A stretch of DNA of 14,550 nucleotides, from positions 1 to 14,550 of the forward strand of contig CALESS010000254.1 of NCBI GenBank assembly GCA_937907495.1, read 5' to 3'. The DNA is from an uncultured Anaerolineaceae bacterium. GTDB taxonomy: Bacteria; Chloroflexota; Anaerolineae; Anaerolineales; Anaerolineaceae. Below, one piece after another: positions 7,122 through 14,124 of the stretch. How positions within the stretch are numbered: the first letter of the stretch is position 1; every line of letters begins with the position of its first letter. Position numbers and translations under genes: made by a program. Under the pieces are notes generated by a model. It was not told where the DNA came from. It made no database searches and worked only from the letters and a program-made list of their open reading frames with translations.

Positions 7122-7931
7122 ATGCCCGAACTACCCGAAATCACCTCCCGCGCCCGCGAGCTTCAGAACTTTCTTCCCGGCAAGCGGTTCACCTCCTTCA
7201 CCATCCACCAGCCGAAATCGCTTAATCTTCCCCCGGAGGATTTTATATCAGCCCTTTCGGGAGCGCTGGTTCTGCGGGTCTCAAACCATGGTAAATGGAT
7301 CTTCATCGAAACTGACCGCGGCTACTTGCTGCTCAACCTCGGAATGGGTGGAGAAATTCTCCGCTGTGCGCCGGACCGACTCCCCGCCAAAGTTCGCTTC
7401 GTCCTGGAATTGGATTCCGGGGAAGCCCTGGCGATTAACTTTTGGTGGTTCGGTTACATCCATTACGCCGCCGCGGATCAGCTTTCCACGCACTCGCTCA
7501 CAGCCAACCTCGGCCCCAATGCCCTTGATTTGACGGAAGAAGAATTCAACCGCCTGATCCTCAATCAACGCGGGCGGGTCAAAGCCTTCCTGTTGGATCA
7601 GAAAAACCTGGCCGGTATTGGCAATGCCTACATTCACGATATTCTCTTCATGGCCCGCCTTCATCCCCTGCGGCCCCTGGCGTCCCTCTCCCCCGCCGAG
7701 ATTGCCGCCCTGTGGAATGCCATTCAACAAGGCCTCCAGCCTGCCCTCGACCTGGGTGGCGCATTCTACGAGCAAACCCTCTCCGGCCAGCCCGGCGGCT
7801 TTACGATGGAACATATCCTGATCGGGTACAAAGAAGGCCAACCCTGCCCGGTGTGCCACACCCCCATTCAGAAAATTAAAACGGGCTCCACTACCTCCTT
7901 CATTTGTCCCACTTGTCAGCCACTGGATTAG
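7122..7931 (+). CDS. Fpg/Nei-family DNA glycosylase (formamidopyrimidine-DNA glycosylase-like)
   Basis: This 269-residue protein has the usual Fpg length. It is a base-excision repair enzyme that removes oxidised bases and nicks the strand. It starts with MPELPE, which supplies the N-terminal proline nucleophile (P2) and the catalytic glutamates E3 and E6. K58 sits in the HGKW hairpin. The helix-two-turn-helix region is NLAGIGNAYIHDILF at 162-176, with N168. A zinc finger uses C242, C245, C262 and C265. The arginine normally five residues before the third cysteine, which contacts the phosphate at the lesion, is absent: T257 stands there in TGSTTSFICPTCQ. That points to an Fpg-like side branch with a possibly different lesion preference, not a textbook MutM. 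GAGG at 7113-7116 supports ATG 7122. The next gene, dinG, also acts on DNA but has its own promoter. Confidence 0.88.
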   Translation: MPELPEITSRARELQNFLPGKRFTSFTIHQPKSLNLPPEDFISALSGALVLRVSNHGKWIFIETDRGYLLLNLGMGGEILRCAPDRLPAKVRFVLELDSGEALAINFWWFGYIHYAAADQLSTHSLTANLGPNALDLTEEEFNRLILNQRGRVKAFLLDQKNLAGIGNAYIHDILFMARLHPLRPLASLSPAEIAALWNAIQQGLQPALDLGGAFYEQTLSGQPGGFTMEHILIGYKEGQPCPVCHTPIQKIKTGSTTSFICPTCQPLD

Positions 7932-7956
7932 AAAACCGAACAGAATTTCGATACTT

Positions 7957-7965
7957 TGGTATAAT
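7957..7965 (+). promoter_or_regulatory. Extended -10 promoter giving a probably leaderless dinG mRNA
   Basis: TGG-TATAAT at 7957-7965 is a perfect extended -10. The dinG ATG at 7972 begins 7 nt after the hexamer, where transcription is expected to start. There is no Shine-Dalgarno sequence in the 40-nt gap and no clear -35. Confidence 0.7.
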
Positions 7966-7971
7966 CGCCCC

Positions 7972-10770
7972 ATGCCCTCTCTTGTCTCCATTGATATCGA
8001 AAGCACCGGTCTGGATTCCACCCGCGATGCCATCATCGAAATTGGGGCCGTGCGCTTTAACGGCAAACGAATCGAAGATGAATGGTCCACGCTTATCAAC
8101 CCGGGCCGTCCCATCCCTCCGCAGATCACGGCTCTCACCGGCATCAGCAACGAGATGGTCATACATGCTCCGCCCCTGCGTGCAATCCAGCAGGAGTTGG
8201 CGGATTTCTGCGGCGATCTTCCCATCCTGGGCCACAACGTCCGCTTTGACCTGGCATTCCTCAATCGTGCCAACCTCCTGGTAGACAATGATTTTGTAGA
8301 TACATACGAACTGGCCTCCGTCCTGCTGCCCACTTCCAATCGTTACAACCTGGGCGCTCTCGGCCAATCCCTCGGGATTCTTCTGCCTGCCACGCACCGC
8401 GCCCTGGATGATGCGCGGGTCACCCACGCGCTGTTCAATCACCTTTACGAAAAAGCGCTCACCCTTCCCCTCAAACTGCTGGCAGAATTTGTCCGATTAA
8501 GCGAACCCTTCGACTGGGGGGCAGGCTGGCTTTTCAGCCAGGTCCTGCGTGCCCGCTCCCGCCAGCCCATTCCGGCCTCCCCCTCCCATGACCGGGACCA
8601 CGGCCCGCTCTTCGAGCCGCCCATCCTGGAATCCCACGAGCCTTTGCAGCCGAATCCCTTTCCTACCCTCCTGGATGAAGATGAAGTTGCTTCCATCCTG
8701 GAGCATGGTGGCGGCCTCTCGCGCTATTTTCCCGGCTACGAAATGCGCGCCCAGCAGGTGGAAATGCTGCGCACCGTTACCCGTTCCCTTTCCGAGGGCC
8801 AACACCTGCTCGTGGAAGCCGGAACGGGTACCGGTAAATCCTTTGCCTATCTCATCCCTGCCGCCCTCTGGGCGGTAAGCAATAACGAACGGGTGGTGAT
8901 CTCCACCAATACCATCAATTTGCAAGAGCAGCTCATCAATAAAGACATCCCGGATGTTGCTCAAATTTTGGATATTGATGTGCGCGCTGCTGTCCTCAAA
9001 GGCCGCTCCAACTACCTCTGCCCGCGCCGGCTGCATACCCTGCGTGAGCGCGGCCCGCAGTCCTCCGAAGAGATGCGGGTCCTGGCCAAGGTGCTCGTCT
9101 GGCTGAACGAAGGCGGTCAGGGCGATCGCAATGAGATCAATCTCAATGGCCCCATCGAGCGCGATATCTGGTCGCGCCTCTCTGCCGAAGATGAAGGCTG
9201 CAAAGCGGAAGTTTGCATGCAGCGCACAGGCGGGGCTTGCCCCTTCTTCATCGCCCGCCAATCTGCCCTCGCCGCTCACCTGGTGGTGATCAATCACGCC
9301 CTGTTACTGGCGGATATTGCCACCGGCAACAAGGTGCTGCCCAACTTCGACTATCTCATCGTGGATGAAGGCCATCACCTGGAAAGTGCCACCACCAACG
9401 CCCTCAGCTTTCGCGTCAGCCAGGGCGACCTGGGCCGGCTCTCCAAGGAAATCGGTGGCACCACTTCAGGCTTGCTTTCCCGCCTGCTGACGGCTGCGAA
9501 AGCGGGTATGCGTCCCTCGGAATTTGCCGCCCTGCACCAGGCCATCCAGCGCGCCACCGACCTCAATTTCCGTCTCGATTTCGATATCCGCAACTTCTTC
9601 ACCACCATTGATAACTTCCTGGCAGAACAGCGCGATGGACATCCCATCAGCCCCTACGGTCAACAAACCCGTATCCTGCCTGCCACCCGTACCCAAAACT
9701 TTTGGACGGATGTGGAAATCAGTTGGGATACCGCCCACGAAACCCTGGCGCTTCTGCAAGGCACCCTCAAGGAAATCGCCGAAGGCTGCCGCGATGGGCT
9801 GGCCGCGGAAGGCGATGAAATCGAAGACCTTATTTCCGCCCTTGCCGATCTCCGTCTCCGCCTGACCGAGGTGGATGTCAACCTGACCGGGCTGGTCTCC
9901 AGCCCTGATCCGGCCCAAATCTACTGGGCAGAAATCGCCCCGAATAACAACGCCCTGGCATTGCAGGTTGCCCCACTGCATGTCGGTCCCCTGATGGAAG
10001 AAAACCTCTGGCATAAGAAGAAGAGCATCATCGTCACCTCGGCCACCCTCACCGCCAACAACCGCTTTGACTACCTGCGCTCCCGTCTGAATGCCGATGA
10101 GGCTGATGAGTTGATGCTGGGTTCCCCGTTCGATTACGAAACTTCTGCTTTATTGTATCTGGCAAACGATATCCCTGAACCCTCCGACCAGTACAATTAC
10201 CAGCGGGCAGTGGAAAATACGCTCATCCGCCTCAGCAAGGCCACCGGCGGACGTATGTTGGTGCTGTTCACCTCTTATGCGCAATTGAAGAAGACCTCCC
10301 AGGCGATTACCCCCGCCCTTTCCGATGCCGGGATTTACATCTATGAACAGGGCGAAGGCGCCTCTGCCGCTTCTCTGCTGGATTCGTTCCGCGGGGCGGA
10401 GCGCGCCGTCTTGCTCGGCACACGCGCCTTCTGGGAAGGTGTGGATATCCCCGGCCAGGCGCTTTCTGTGCTGGTGATCGTCAAGCTCCCCTTCGATGTG
10501 CCCACCGATCCCATCATCGCTGCCCGCTCCGAAACATTCGAGGACCCCTTCAGCGAGTACAGCCTGCCAGAGGCCATCCTCCGGTTCCGCCAGGGCTTTG
10601 GCCGCCTCATCCGCACCGAATCCGACCGCGGCGTGGTCGTCATCCTCGATAAACGCATCCTCTCCAAACGCTATGGCAAAATGTTCGTTGAATCGCTGCC
10701 GGAATGTAAATTAAAGGTCGGACCCTTGGCGGATATCCCCGCTGCCGCCACTCGCTGGCTGAATCTCTAA
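7972..10770 (+). CDS. dinG: DinG-type ATP-dependent helicase with N-terminal DEDD exonuclease domain
   Basis: The product has 932 residues. Residues 1-165 are a DnaQ-like 3'-5' exonuclease domain: ExoI SIDIESTG (D8, E10), ExoII GHNVRFD (N89, D93) and ExoIII HRALDDA (H142, D147), all intact. A linker of about 85 residues leads to a superfamily 2 XPD/DinG helicase: Walker A AGTGTGKS (K289), Walker B DEGH (D465-H468) and motif VI QGFGRLIR (874-881). Four cysteines, C350, C410, C415 and C423, lie between motifs I and II as in iron-sulfur helicases, so a 4Fe-4S cluster is likely. Such enzymes unwind DNA 5'-3' and act on R-loops, forks and damaged DNA. ATG 7972 is the only reasonable start because the ExoI motif begins at residue 6. 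Start and promoter nearly coincide, so leaderless translation is likely. The gene converges on the minus-strand regulator 28 bp away. Confidence 0.93.
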   Translation: MPSLVSIDIESTGLDSTRDAIIEIGAVRFNGKRIEDEWSTLINPGRPIPPQITALTGISNEMVIHAPPLRAIQQELADFCGDLPILGHNVRFDLAFLNRANLLVDNDFVDTYELASVLLPTSNRYNLGALGQSLGILLPATHRALDDARVTHALFNHLYEKALTLPLKLLAEFVRLSEPFDWGAGWLFSQVLRARSRQPIPASPSHDRDHGPLFEPPILESHEPLQPNPFPTLLDEDEVASILEHGGGLSRYFPGYEMRAQQVEMLRTVTRSLSEGQHLLVEAGTGTGKSFAYLIPAALWAVSNNERVVISTNTINLQEQLINKDIPDVAQILDIDVRAAVLKGRSNYLCPRRLHTLRERGPQSSEEMRVLAKVLVWLNEGGQGDRNEINLNGPIERDIWSRLSAEDEGCKAEVCMQRTGGACPFFIARQSALAAHLVVINHALLLADIATGNKVLPNFDYLIVDEGHHLESATTNALSFRVSQGDLGRLSKEIGGTTSGLLSRLLTAAKAGMRPSEFAALHQAIQRATDLNFRLDFDIRNFFTTIDNFLAEQRDGHPISPYGQQTRILPATRTQNFWTDVEISWDTAHETLALLQGTLKEIAEGCRDGLAAEGDEIEDLISALADLRLRLTEVDVNLTGLVSSPDPAQIYWAEIAPNNNALALQVAPLHVGPLMEENLWHKKKSIIVTSATLTANNRFDYLRSRLNADEADELMLGSPFDYETSALLYLANDIPEPSDQYNYQRAVENTLIRLSKATGGRMLVLFTSYAQLKKTSQAITPALSDAGIYIYEQGEGASAASLLDSFRGAERAVLLGTRAFWEGVDIPGQALSVLVIVKLPFDVPTDPIIAARSETFEDPFSEYSLPEAILRFRQGFGRLIRTESDRGVVVILDKRILSKRYGKMFVESLPECKLKVGPLADIPAAATRWLNL

Positions 10771-10798
10771 TTCCCCCGGCCTTGGTTTGGTACGGGTT

Positions 10799-11455
10799 TC
10801 AGTCGCCCGTTCCCGCCGTCCATTCAAGTTTGCTGTCCTCTTCTCCATCCAGCGCGTGCAGGTGAAACGCACCGGGATGTTCCAACTCATCAAAATCCGA
10901 AATAATGATGATCGCATTCACCACCGATTTTCCCCCGTTGCGCCAGCGATGCTTGAGGTGGGCGTAAAACAGCAGGCTGTCCCCGGCCTCCAGCACATAA
11001 GGTTCCTGATCCACTTCATACTCCAACTGCCCGCGCAGGCAATACACAAACTCATGACCGGTATGTACCAGCCGCTGCGGACCGCTACTGCCCCCTGCCT
11101 CCAGGGTTAATTGGTATGCCTCCACCCGGCCCGCGAAAACTTCCCCTCCCAATCCCTCCCACAGGCCGCGCATAAAGGGCAGCCGTGGACGTTCTGTGCT
11201 CTTGCGGAAAACCACCTTCAGGCGTTCAGGCTCCGGATGAAAAAATGCGGTGATGGGAACCTCCAGCGCGGAAGCCAGTTTGTTCAATGTACTGACGGAG
11301 GGTGAGGTCAAGCCGCGCTCGATCATGCTCAATGCATTTGCCGATAAGCTGCTGAGTCGCGCCAACATGCGCATGGAAATTCCCCGTTCCTCACGCAGGT
11401 GACGCAGCCGCACGCCCACATCTGTTGAAATTGCATCTTTGCCCAAGAGTTCCAT
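10799..11455 (-). CDS. XRE-family transcriptional regulator with C-terminal cupin domain
   Basis: This 218-residue cytoplasmic DNA-binding protein starts at ATG (complement of 11453-11455), with GGAG 6 nt upstream. Residues 11-66 are a Cro/CI-type helix-turn-helix (VGVRLRHLREERGISMRML, then SANALSMIERGLTSPSVSTL). Residues about 105-190 are a small cupin barrel. HTGHE at 131-135 and H169 are the usual metal or ligand positions, followed by GDSLLFYAHLKHRWRN. This architecture is that of the PuuR/SutR-like regulators, which sense a small molecule in the cupin and repress nearby genes and often themselves. The ligand cannot be told from the sequence. The C-terminus is acidic and has no recognised domain. 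The gene is divergent from the DUF2089 operon with 255 bp between them, so either could be its target. It is convergent with dinG. Confidence 0.9.
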   Translation of the reverse strand: MELLGKDAISTDVGVRLRHLREERGISMRMLARLSSLSANALSMIERGLTSPSVSTLNKLASALEVPITAFFHPEPERLKVVFRKSTERPRLPFMRGLWEGLGGEVFAGRVEAYQLTLEAGGSSGPQRLVHTGHEFVYCLRGQLEYEVDQEPYVLEAGDSLLFYAHLKHRWRNGGKSVVNAIIIISDFDELEHPGAFHLHALDGEEDSKLEWTAGTGD

Positions 11456-11487
11456 CGGTTCTCCAATTCGCTATGCGATACACCCCG

Positions 11488-11515
11488 ATTATACTGGAAA
11501 ATCCCCAATCCCCAA
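11488..11515 (-). promoter_or_regulatory. Sigma-70-type promoter of the XRE-cupin gene
   Basis: On the minus strand TTGGGG (-35, 11510-11515) is 16 bp from TATAAT (-10, 11488-11493). The start codon is about 33 bp further on, leaving room for the GGAG ribosome site. The region just upstream holds tandem AATCCCC units on the plus strand, which could be operator sequence. Confidence 0.6.
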
Positions 11516-11529
11516 CACGGCCCGCGCCA

Positions 11530-11551
11530 TTGGGATTCCAGGAAAGCCCAA
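11530..11551. promoter_or_regulatory. Imperfect dyad upstream of the XRE-cupin promoter
   Basis: TTGGG-A-TTCC-A-GGAA-AG-CCCAA is a 22-nt interrupted palindrome centred on 11540, with one unpaired base in an arm. It lies about 15-35 bp upstream of the -35 of the minus-strand gene. Its size and symmetry suit a dimeric HTH regulator, possibly the XRE protein itself. This is inference only. Confidence 0.3.
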
Positions 11552-11605
11552 CAGTGTGAATCGCAAACAGACGCCAAGAGGCAAATTTCATTTTTCTTTC
11601 ATTAG

Positions 11606-11620
11606 TTGAATATATATTGA
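11606..11620. repeat. TTCAA-box site, upstream copy (reverse orientation)
   Basis: TTGAATATATATTGA is the reverse complement of TCAA-TATATA-TTCAA and matches the downstream site at 11659-11672 except for two extra bases in the spacer. It ends 7 bp before the -35 of the DUF2089 promoter. Confidence 0.45.
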
Positions 11621-11627
11621 TTATCTC

Positions 11628-11655
11628 TTGACATTTTTTCAATTTTATTTATAAT
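11628..11655 (+). promoter_or_regulatory. Near-consensus sigma-70 promoter of the DUF2089 operon
   Basis: TTGACA (11628-11633) and TATAAT (11650-11655) are both perfect hexamers, 16 bp apart, with a T-rich spacer. The predicted transcription start is near 11662, giving a leader of about 50 nt. It is the strongest-looking promoter in the window and lies in an AT-rich island (about 11585-11675) inside GC-rich DNA. The two TTCAA-box sites bracket it. Confidence 0.8.
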
Positions 11656-11658
11656 TAC

Positions 11659-11672
11659 TTCAATATATTCAA
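11659..11672. repeat. TTCAA-box site, downstream copy
   Basis: TTCAA-TATA-TTCAA is a direct repeat with 9-bp spacing that covers the predicted transcription start of the DUF2089 operon. A factor bound here would block RNA polymerase, and binding to both copies could form a loop across the promoter. Confidence 0.45.
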
Positions 11673-11699
11673 TCAAGATGATTTGCGTTTCTACGCGCG

Positions 11700-11705
11700 A
11701 AGGAG
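11700..11705 (+). promoter_or_regulatory. Ribosome binding site fixing the DUF2089 start
   Basis: AAGGAG lies 5 nt before ATG 11711. An earlier in-frame ATG at 11678 has no ribosome site, so 11711 is chosen. Confidence 0.85.
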
Positions 11706-11710
11706 ATAAG

Positions 11711-12136
11711 ATGAACAATCGCTTCCCTGGCAGGTGCCCGGTGTGTGGCAGCGAGATGATAATTACCCGTCTCCACTGTCACTCCTGTGATACCACCCTT
11801 GAAGGTCAGTTCAGCCAGCCCACCAATCCCCTCTCTCAACTGACGGCTGAACAAATCAACTTCCTGATGGCCTTCATCCGCTGCGAAGGCCGCTTCAACC
11901 GCCTGGAGAACGAGCTTGGCTTCTCCTACCCCACCCTGCGCAACCGGTTCAATGAAATTCTCCGCGCCCTCGGCTTCGAGCCTTCTCAGGATGAAACCCC
12001 CGCCCGGCTCACGTCCGATGACCGCCGGAAAATCTTGGAAGATTTAGAAAAAGGCATCATTGACTTTGGCGAAGCCCAGCGCCGTTTGCGCAACCGAAAA
12101 TCCCCTGAATCCGCCGCCGACGGATCTCAAAGTTAA
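11711..12136 (+). CDS. DUF2089-family zinc-ribbon/HTH regulator
   Basis: This 141-residue protein is probably a transcription regulator of the uncharacterised DUF2089 family. A zinc ribbon at the N-terminus uses C9, C12, C23 and C26 (CPVC and CHSC). A sigma-like helix-turn-helix follows at about 48-96, with the typical LTAEQINFLMAFIR and GFSYPTLRNRFNEILRALG. The C-terminal part (about 107-129, RRKILEDLEKGIIDFGEAQRRL) is a helical hairpin of the same type as the N-terminus of the next protein. The following gene begins 12 nt after the stop, so the two are co-transcribed. In other bacteria DUF2089 genes are often followed by genes for SHOCT-like or envelope-related proteins, which suggests a stress or envelope circuit; that is family knowledge, not evidence from this window. 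Confidence 0.87.
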   Translation: MNNRFPGRCPVCGSEMIITRLHCHSCDTTLEGQFSQPTNPLSQLTAEQINFLMAFIRCEGRFNRLENELGFSYPTLRNRFNEILRALGFEPSQDETPARLTSDDRRKILEDLEKGIIDFGEAQRRLRNRKSPESAADGSQS

Positions 12137-12138
12137 TT

Positions 12139-12143
12139 GGAGG
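12139..12143 (+). promoter_or_regulatory. Ribosome binding site fixing the start of the SHOCT-like gene
   Basis: GGAGG lies 5 nt before ATG 12149. A TTG at 12137 is in frame but overlaps this ribosome site, so ATG 12149 is the start. Confidence 0.85.
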
Positions 12144-12148
12144 AAACC

Positions 12149-12544
12149 ATGGCAAACAAAGAAGAACGCCTGCGAGTTTTACGCATGATTCAAGAAGGCA
12201 AACTCTCTCCCGATGAAGCTGCCGGATTGTTGGAAGCGTTGGAGGAAACCGGCACTCCCCGTTCCACGGATTTCCTACCCGCCGCAACTGCGCCTGCCGC
12301 CAGATCCAACCGCTGGTTCCGCGTCCGCATTACCGATACCGACAGCGGCAAAACCCGGGTTAACATTCGCATGCCCATCAGCATTGTCAACGCCGGCATC
12401 AAAATGGGTGTCAAATTTGCCCCCCAGGTGGAAGACCTGGATCCGGAAGCCCTGATGGAACTCATTAACGGCGGAGAGACCGGCCAAATCGTGGACGTTT
12501 TTGACGATGAAGATGGTGAACATGTTGAGGTTTTCATAGAATAG
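12149..12544 (+). CDS. SHOCT-like domain protein, partner of the DUF2089 regulator
   Basis: This small soluble protein has 131 residues and no signal peptide or membrane helix. Residues 4-31 (EERLRVLRMIQEGKLSPDEA and on to LLEAL) form the short helical hairpin called a SHOCT-like domain, often found at the N-terminus of YvlB/LiaX-type proteins. A proline- and alanine-rich linker (about 36-55) follows. The C-terminal region has a beta strand pair (WFRVRITDTDSGKTRVNIRM), an amphipathic helix (SIVNAGIKMGVKFAP) and an acidic end with GQIVDVFDDEDGEHVEVFI. Its N-terminal hairpin resembles the C-terminal hairpin of the DUF2089 protein, so the two may bind each other or the same partner. The catalytic repertoire is nil as far as can be seen. 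A regulatory or scaffolding role is inferred. Confidence 0.82.
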   Translation: MANKEERLRVLRMIQEGKLSPDEAAGLLEALEETGTPRSTDFLPAATAPAARSNRWFRVRITDTDSGKTRVNIRMPISIVNAGIKMGVKFAPQVEDLDPEALMELINGGETGQIVDVFDDEDGEHVEVFIE

Positions 12545-12588
12545 GTCTTTACCAGGCAGCTCCCTTCCCCCCCACCTGTGGTAACCAT

Positions 12589-12596
12589 TATAGAAT
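12589..12596 (+). promoter_or_regulatory. Weak candidate promoter for the MFS gene
   Basis: TATAGAAT at 12589-12596 could be read as a -10 (TATAGA or TAGAAT). No good -35 is visible in the C-rich sequence upstream. Transcription would start at the edge of the following hairpin. Confidence 0.25.
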
Positions 12597-12597
12597 C

Positions 12598-12626
12598 GGA
12601 TGTGCTCACAAAAGGTGGGCACATCC
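12598..12626 (+). terminator. Hairpin between the SHOCT-like and MFS genes
   Basis: GGATGTGCTCAC (12598-12609) pairs with GTGGGCACATCC (12615-12626) over 12 bp, including one G-T pair, with an AAAAG loop. TCTTCG follows, not a real T-run. It may end the DUF2089 operon, or it may act as a structured leader for the MFS gene, whose ATG is 36 nt downstream. Confidence 0.5.
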
Positions 12627-12662
12627 TCTTCGCAAGTAACCCTCCAATAATCGGGAAAATTC

Positions 12663-13961
12663 ATGTCTCAAACGATCACCATCTCTGAAAACTGGAAACG
12701 ATCCTTCTTCCCCATCTGGATTGCGCAGATCTTTTCCCTGCTGGGCAGCGGATTGGTCAACTTTGCCCTCGTCTGGTATCTCACTCAATCCACAGGTTCC
12801 GCCACCGTCCTGGCGATGGCTACACTGGTGGCGGTATTGCCGGATGTTTTTATCGGTCCCTTCGCCGGCGCCTTGGTGGATCGTCTTAACCGCCGCCTGG
12901 TGATGATCGTGGCAGATGGCTCGATTGCCCTGGCCAGCATTGGCCTGGGGCTGGTTTTTTGGGCCGGGCACGTGCAACCCTGGCATATCTACCTGATCAT
13001 GTTCCTGCGTTCCATCGGGGGTGTTTTCCACTGGCCGGCGATGCAAGCCTCCACCTCTCTGATGGTTCCCGCCAAACACCTGGCCCGCATTGCCGGTTTG
13101 AACCAGGCCCTGCGCGGCTCCATGAATATTGTCGCCCCTCCGCTGGGCGCCCTGCTGATGTCCCTCCTGCCGATGTACGGCATCCTGGGCATTGATGTAT
13201 TCACCGCCTTGCTCGCCATTTTCCCCCTCTTCCTGGTTGCCATTCCACAACCCCCCAATAGGTCGCCGGAAGAAATCATAACCCCCACCCGCCTGGTTAA
13301 GGACGTGGTTGTGGCCTTCAAATACATGGTCGCCTGGAAAGGTTTGCTTTCCATTGTCTTGTTAGCCCTGGGCATCAATTTCATCCTGGCCCCCTCCGGA
13401 ACACTCCTGCCTCTCATGGTGACAAAAATCTTCCAGGGGAACGCCTGGCATCTCTCCGCCCTGGAAGCTGGCGCCGGCATCGGGGTGGTTCTCGGCGGAC
13501 TCACGCTCGGTGCCTGGGGAGGCTTTCGCCGAAAGATATACACCACCCTGGGCGGGCTGTTTTTCATCGGCTTTGGGATACTGATCGTCGGCATCACCCC
13601 TGGAAGCTGGTTCTGGCTGGCGGTGGTCGGCTATTTCATTACCGGTTTTATGGGTCCTATCACCAATGGGCCGTTGCATGCCATTCTGCAGGAGCGCGTA
13701 GCCCCGGAAATGCAAGGCCGCGTATTCACCCTGGCTTCCGCTGGCTCTACCGCCATGATGCCCCTTTCCATGCTGATTGCCGGTCCGGTATCAGATTGGT
13801 TGGGCATCCGCCTGTGGTTTATTGTGGGTGGCATTGTCACCATACTGATGGCCATCTTTGCCCTGGCAAACCGGCAAATCACCACCGTGGAAGATCAAGA
13901 AGCGGCATCACAGGGGTTGGAGGTCACGATTCCCTTGCCGATGCCCCCGCTGTCCAATTAA
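12663..13961 (+). CDS. MFS drug-efflux-type transporter (DHA3/MefA-like)
   Basis: This 432-residue polytopic membrane protein is of the size expected for 12 helices. The cytoplasmic loop between helices 2 and 3 carries GPFAGALVDRLNRR (65-78), the motif A of the DHA3-type proton antiporters to which the macrolide exporter MefA belongs. Hydrophobic helices fill about 15-190 and 225-410, split by a charged central loop (about 195-220). A second motif A-like segment is AGPVSDWLG near residue 380. The substrate cannot be read from sequence; many members export drugs or are uncharacterised. ATG 12663 has only a weak GGGA ribosome site (12653-12656). No partner membrane-fusion protein is nearby. A strong intrinsic terminator lies just after the stop. 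Confidence 0.88.
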   Translation: MSQTITISENWKRSFFPIWIAQIFSLLGSGLVNFALVWYLTQSTGSATVLAMATLVAVLPDVFIGPFAGALVDRLNRRLVMIVADGSIALASIGLGLVFWAGHVQPWHIYLIMFLRSIGGVFHWPAMQASTSLMVPAKHLARIAGLNQALRGSMNIVAPPLGALLMSLLPMYGILGIDVFTALLAIFPLFLVAIPQPPNRSPEEIITPTRLVKDVVVAFKYMVAWKGLLSIVLLALGINFILAPSGTLLPLMVTKIFQGNAWHLSALEAGAGIGVVLGGLTLGAWGGFRRKIYTTLGGLFFIGFGILIVGITPGSWFWLAVVGYFITGFMGPITNGPLHAILQERVAPEMQGRVFTLASAGSTAMMPLSMLIAGPVSDWLGIRLWFIVGGIVTILMAIFALANRQITTVEDQEAASQGLEVTIPLPMPPLSN

Positions 13962-13985
13962 CCCCGCCAACCGCTGACAACTTCC

Positions 13986-14020
13986 GCCTGCCCTCCCTCC
14001 CCGGAGGGCGGGCTTCTTTT
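13986..14020 (+). terminator. Rho-independent terminator of the MFS gene
   Basis: GCCTGCCCTCC (13986-13996) pairs with GGAGGGCGGGC (14003-14013), 11 bp with one G-T pair and a 6-nt loop. TTCTTTT follows at 14014-14020. This is the clearest classical terminator in the window, 25 nt after the MFS stop. Confidence 0.88.
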
Positions 14021-14066
14021 CGGGACGGCGCGTAGCATTACTTAAACAAAATCGCCAGAATCGTAA

Positions 14067-14119
14067 GGGCGGGCCGGGGAATATGAGCCTTCCAGCCCAT
14101 ACCCGCTCCAGACCCGCCC
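14067..14119. repeat. Long-range inverted repeat in the convergent gap
   Basis: GGGCGGG (14067-14073) is complementary to CCCGCCC (14113-14119), with 39 nt between. It lies in the roughly 190-bp gap between the convergent MFS and rhomboid-like genes. Apart from this, the terminator and a hairpin at 14125-14144, I see no gene in the gap. The pairing may be chance in GC-rich DNA. Confidence 0.25.
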
Positions 14120-14124
14120 GTTCC

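Noticed and set aside
7972..10770. The N-terminal exonuclease of dinG as a separate gene or frameshifted polymerase subunit
   Set aside because: The frame runs continuously into the helicase, and this fusion is an established DinG architecture.
11678..11710. ATG 11678 as the start of the DUF2089 gene
   Set aside because: It has no ribosome site, and the 11 extra residues do not fit the family. ATG 11711 has AAGGAG at ideal spacing.
12137..12148. TTG 12137 as the start of the SHOCT-like gene
   Set aside because: It overlaps the GGAGG ribosome site that serves ATG 12149.
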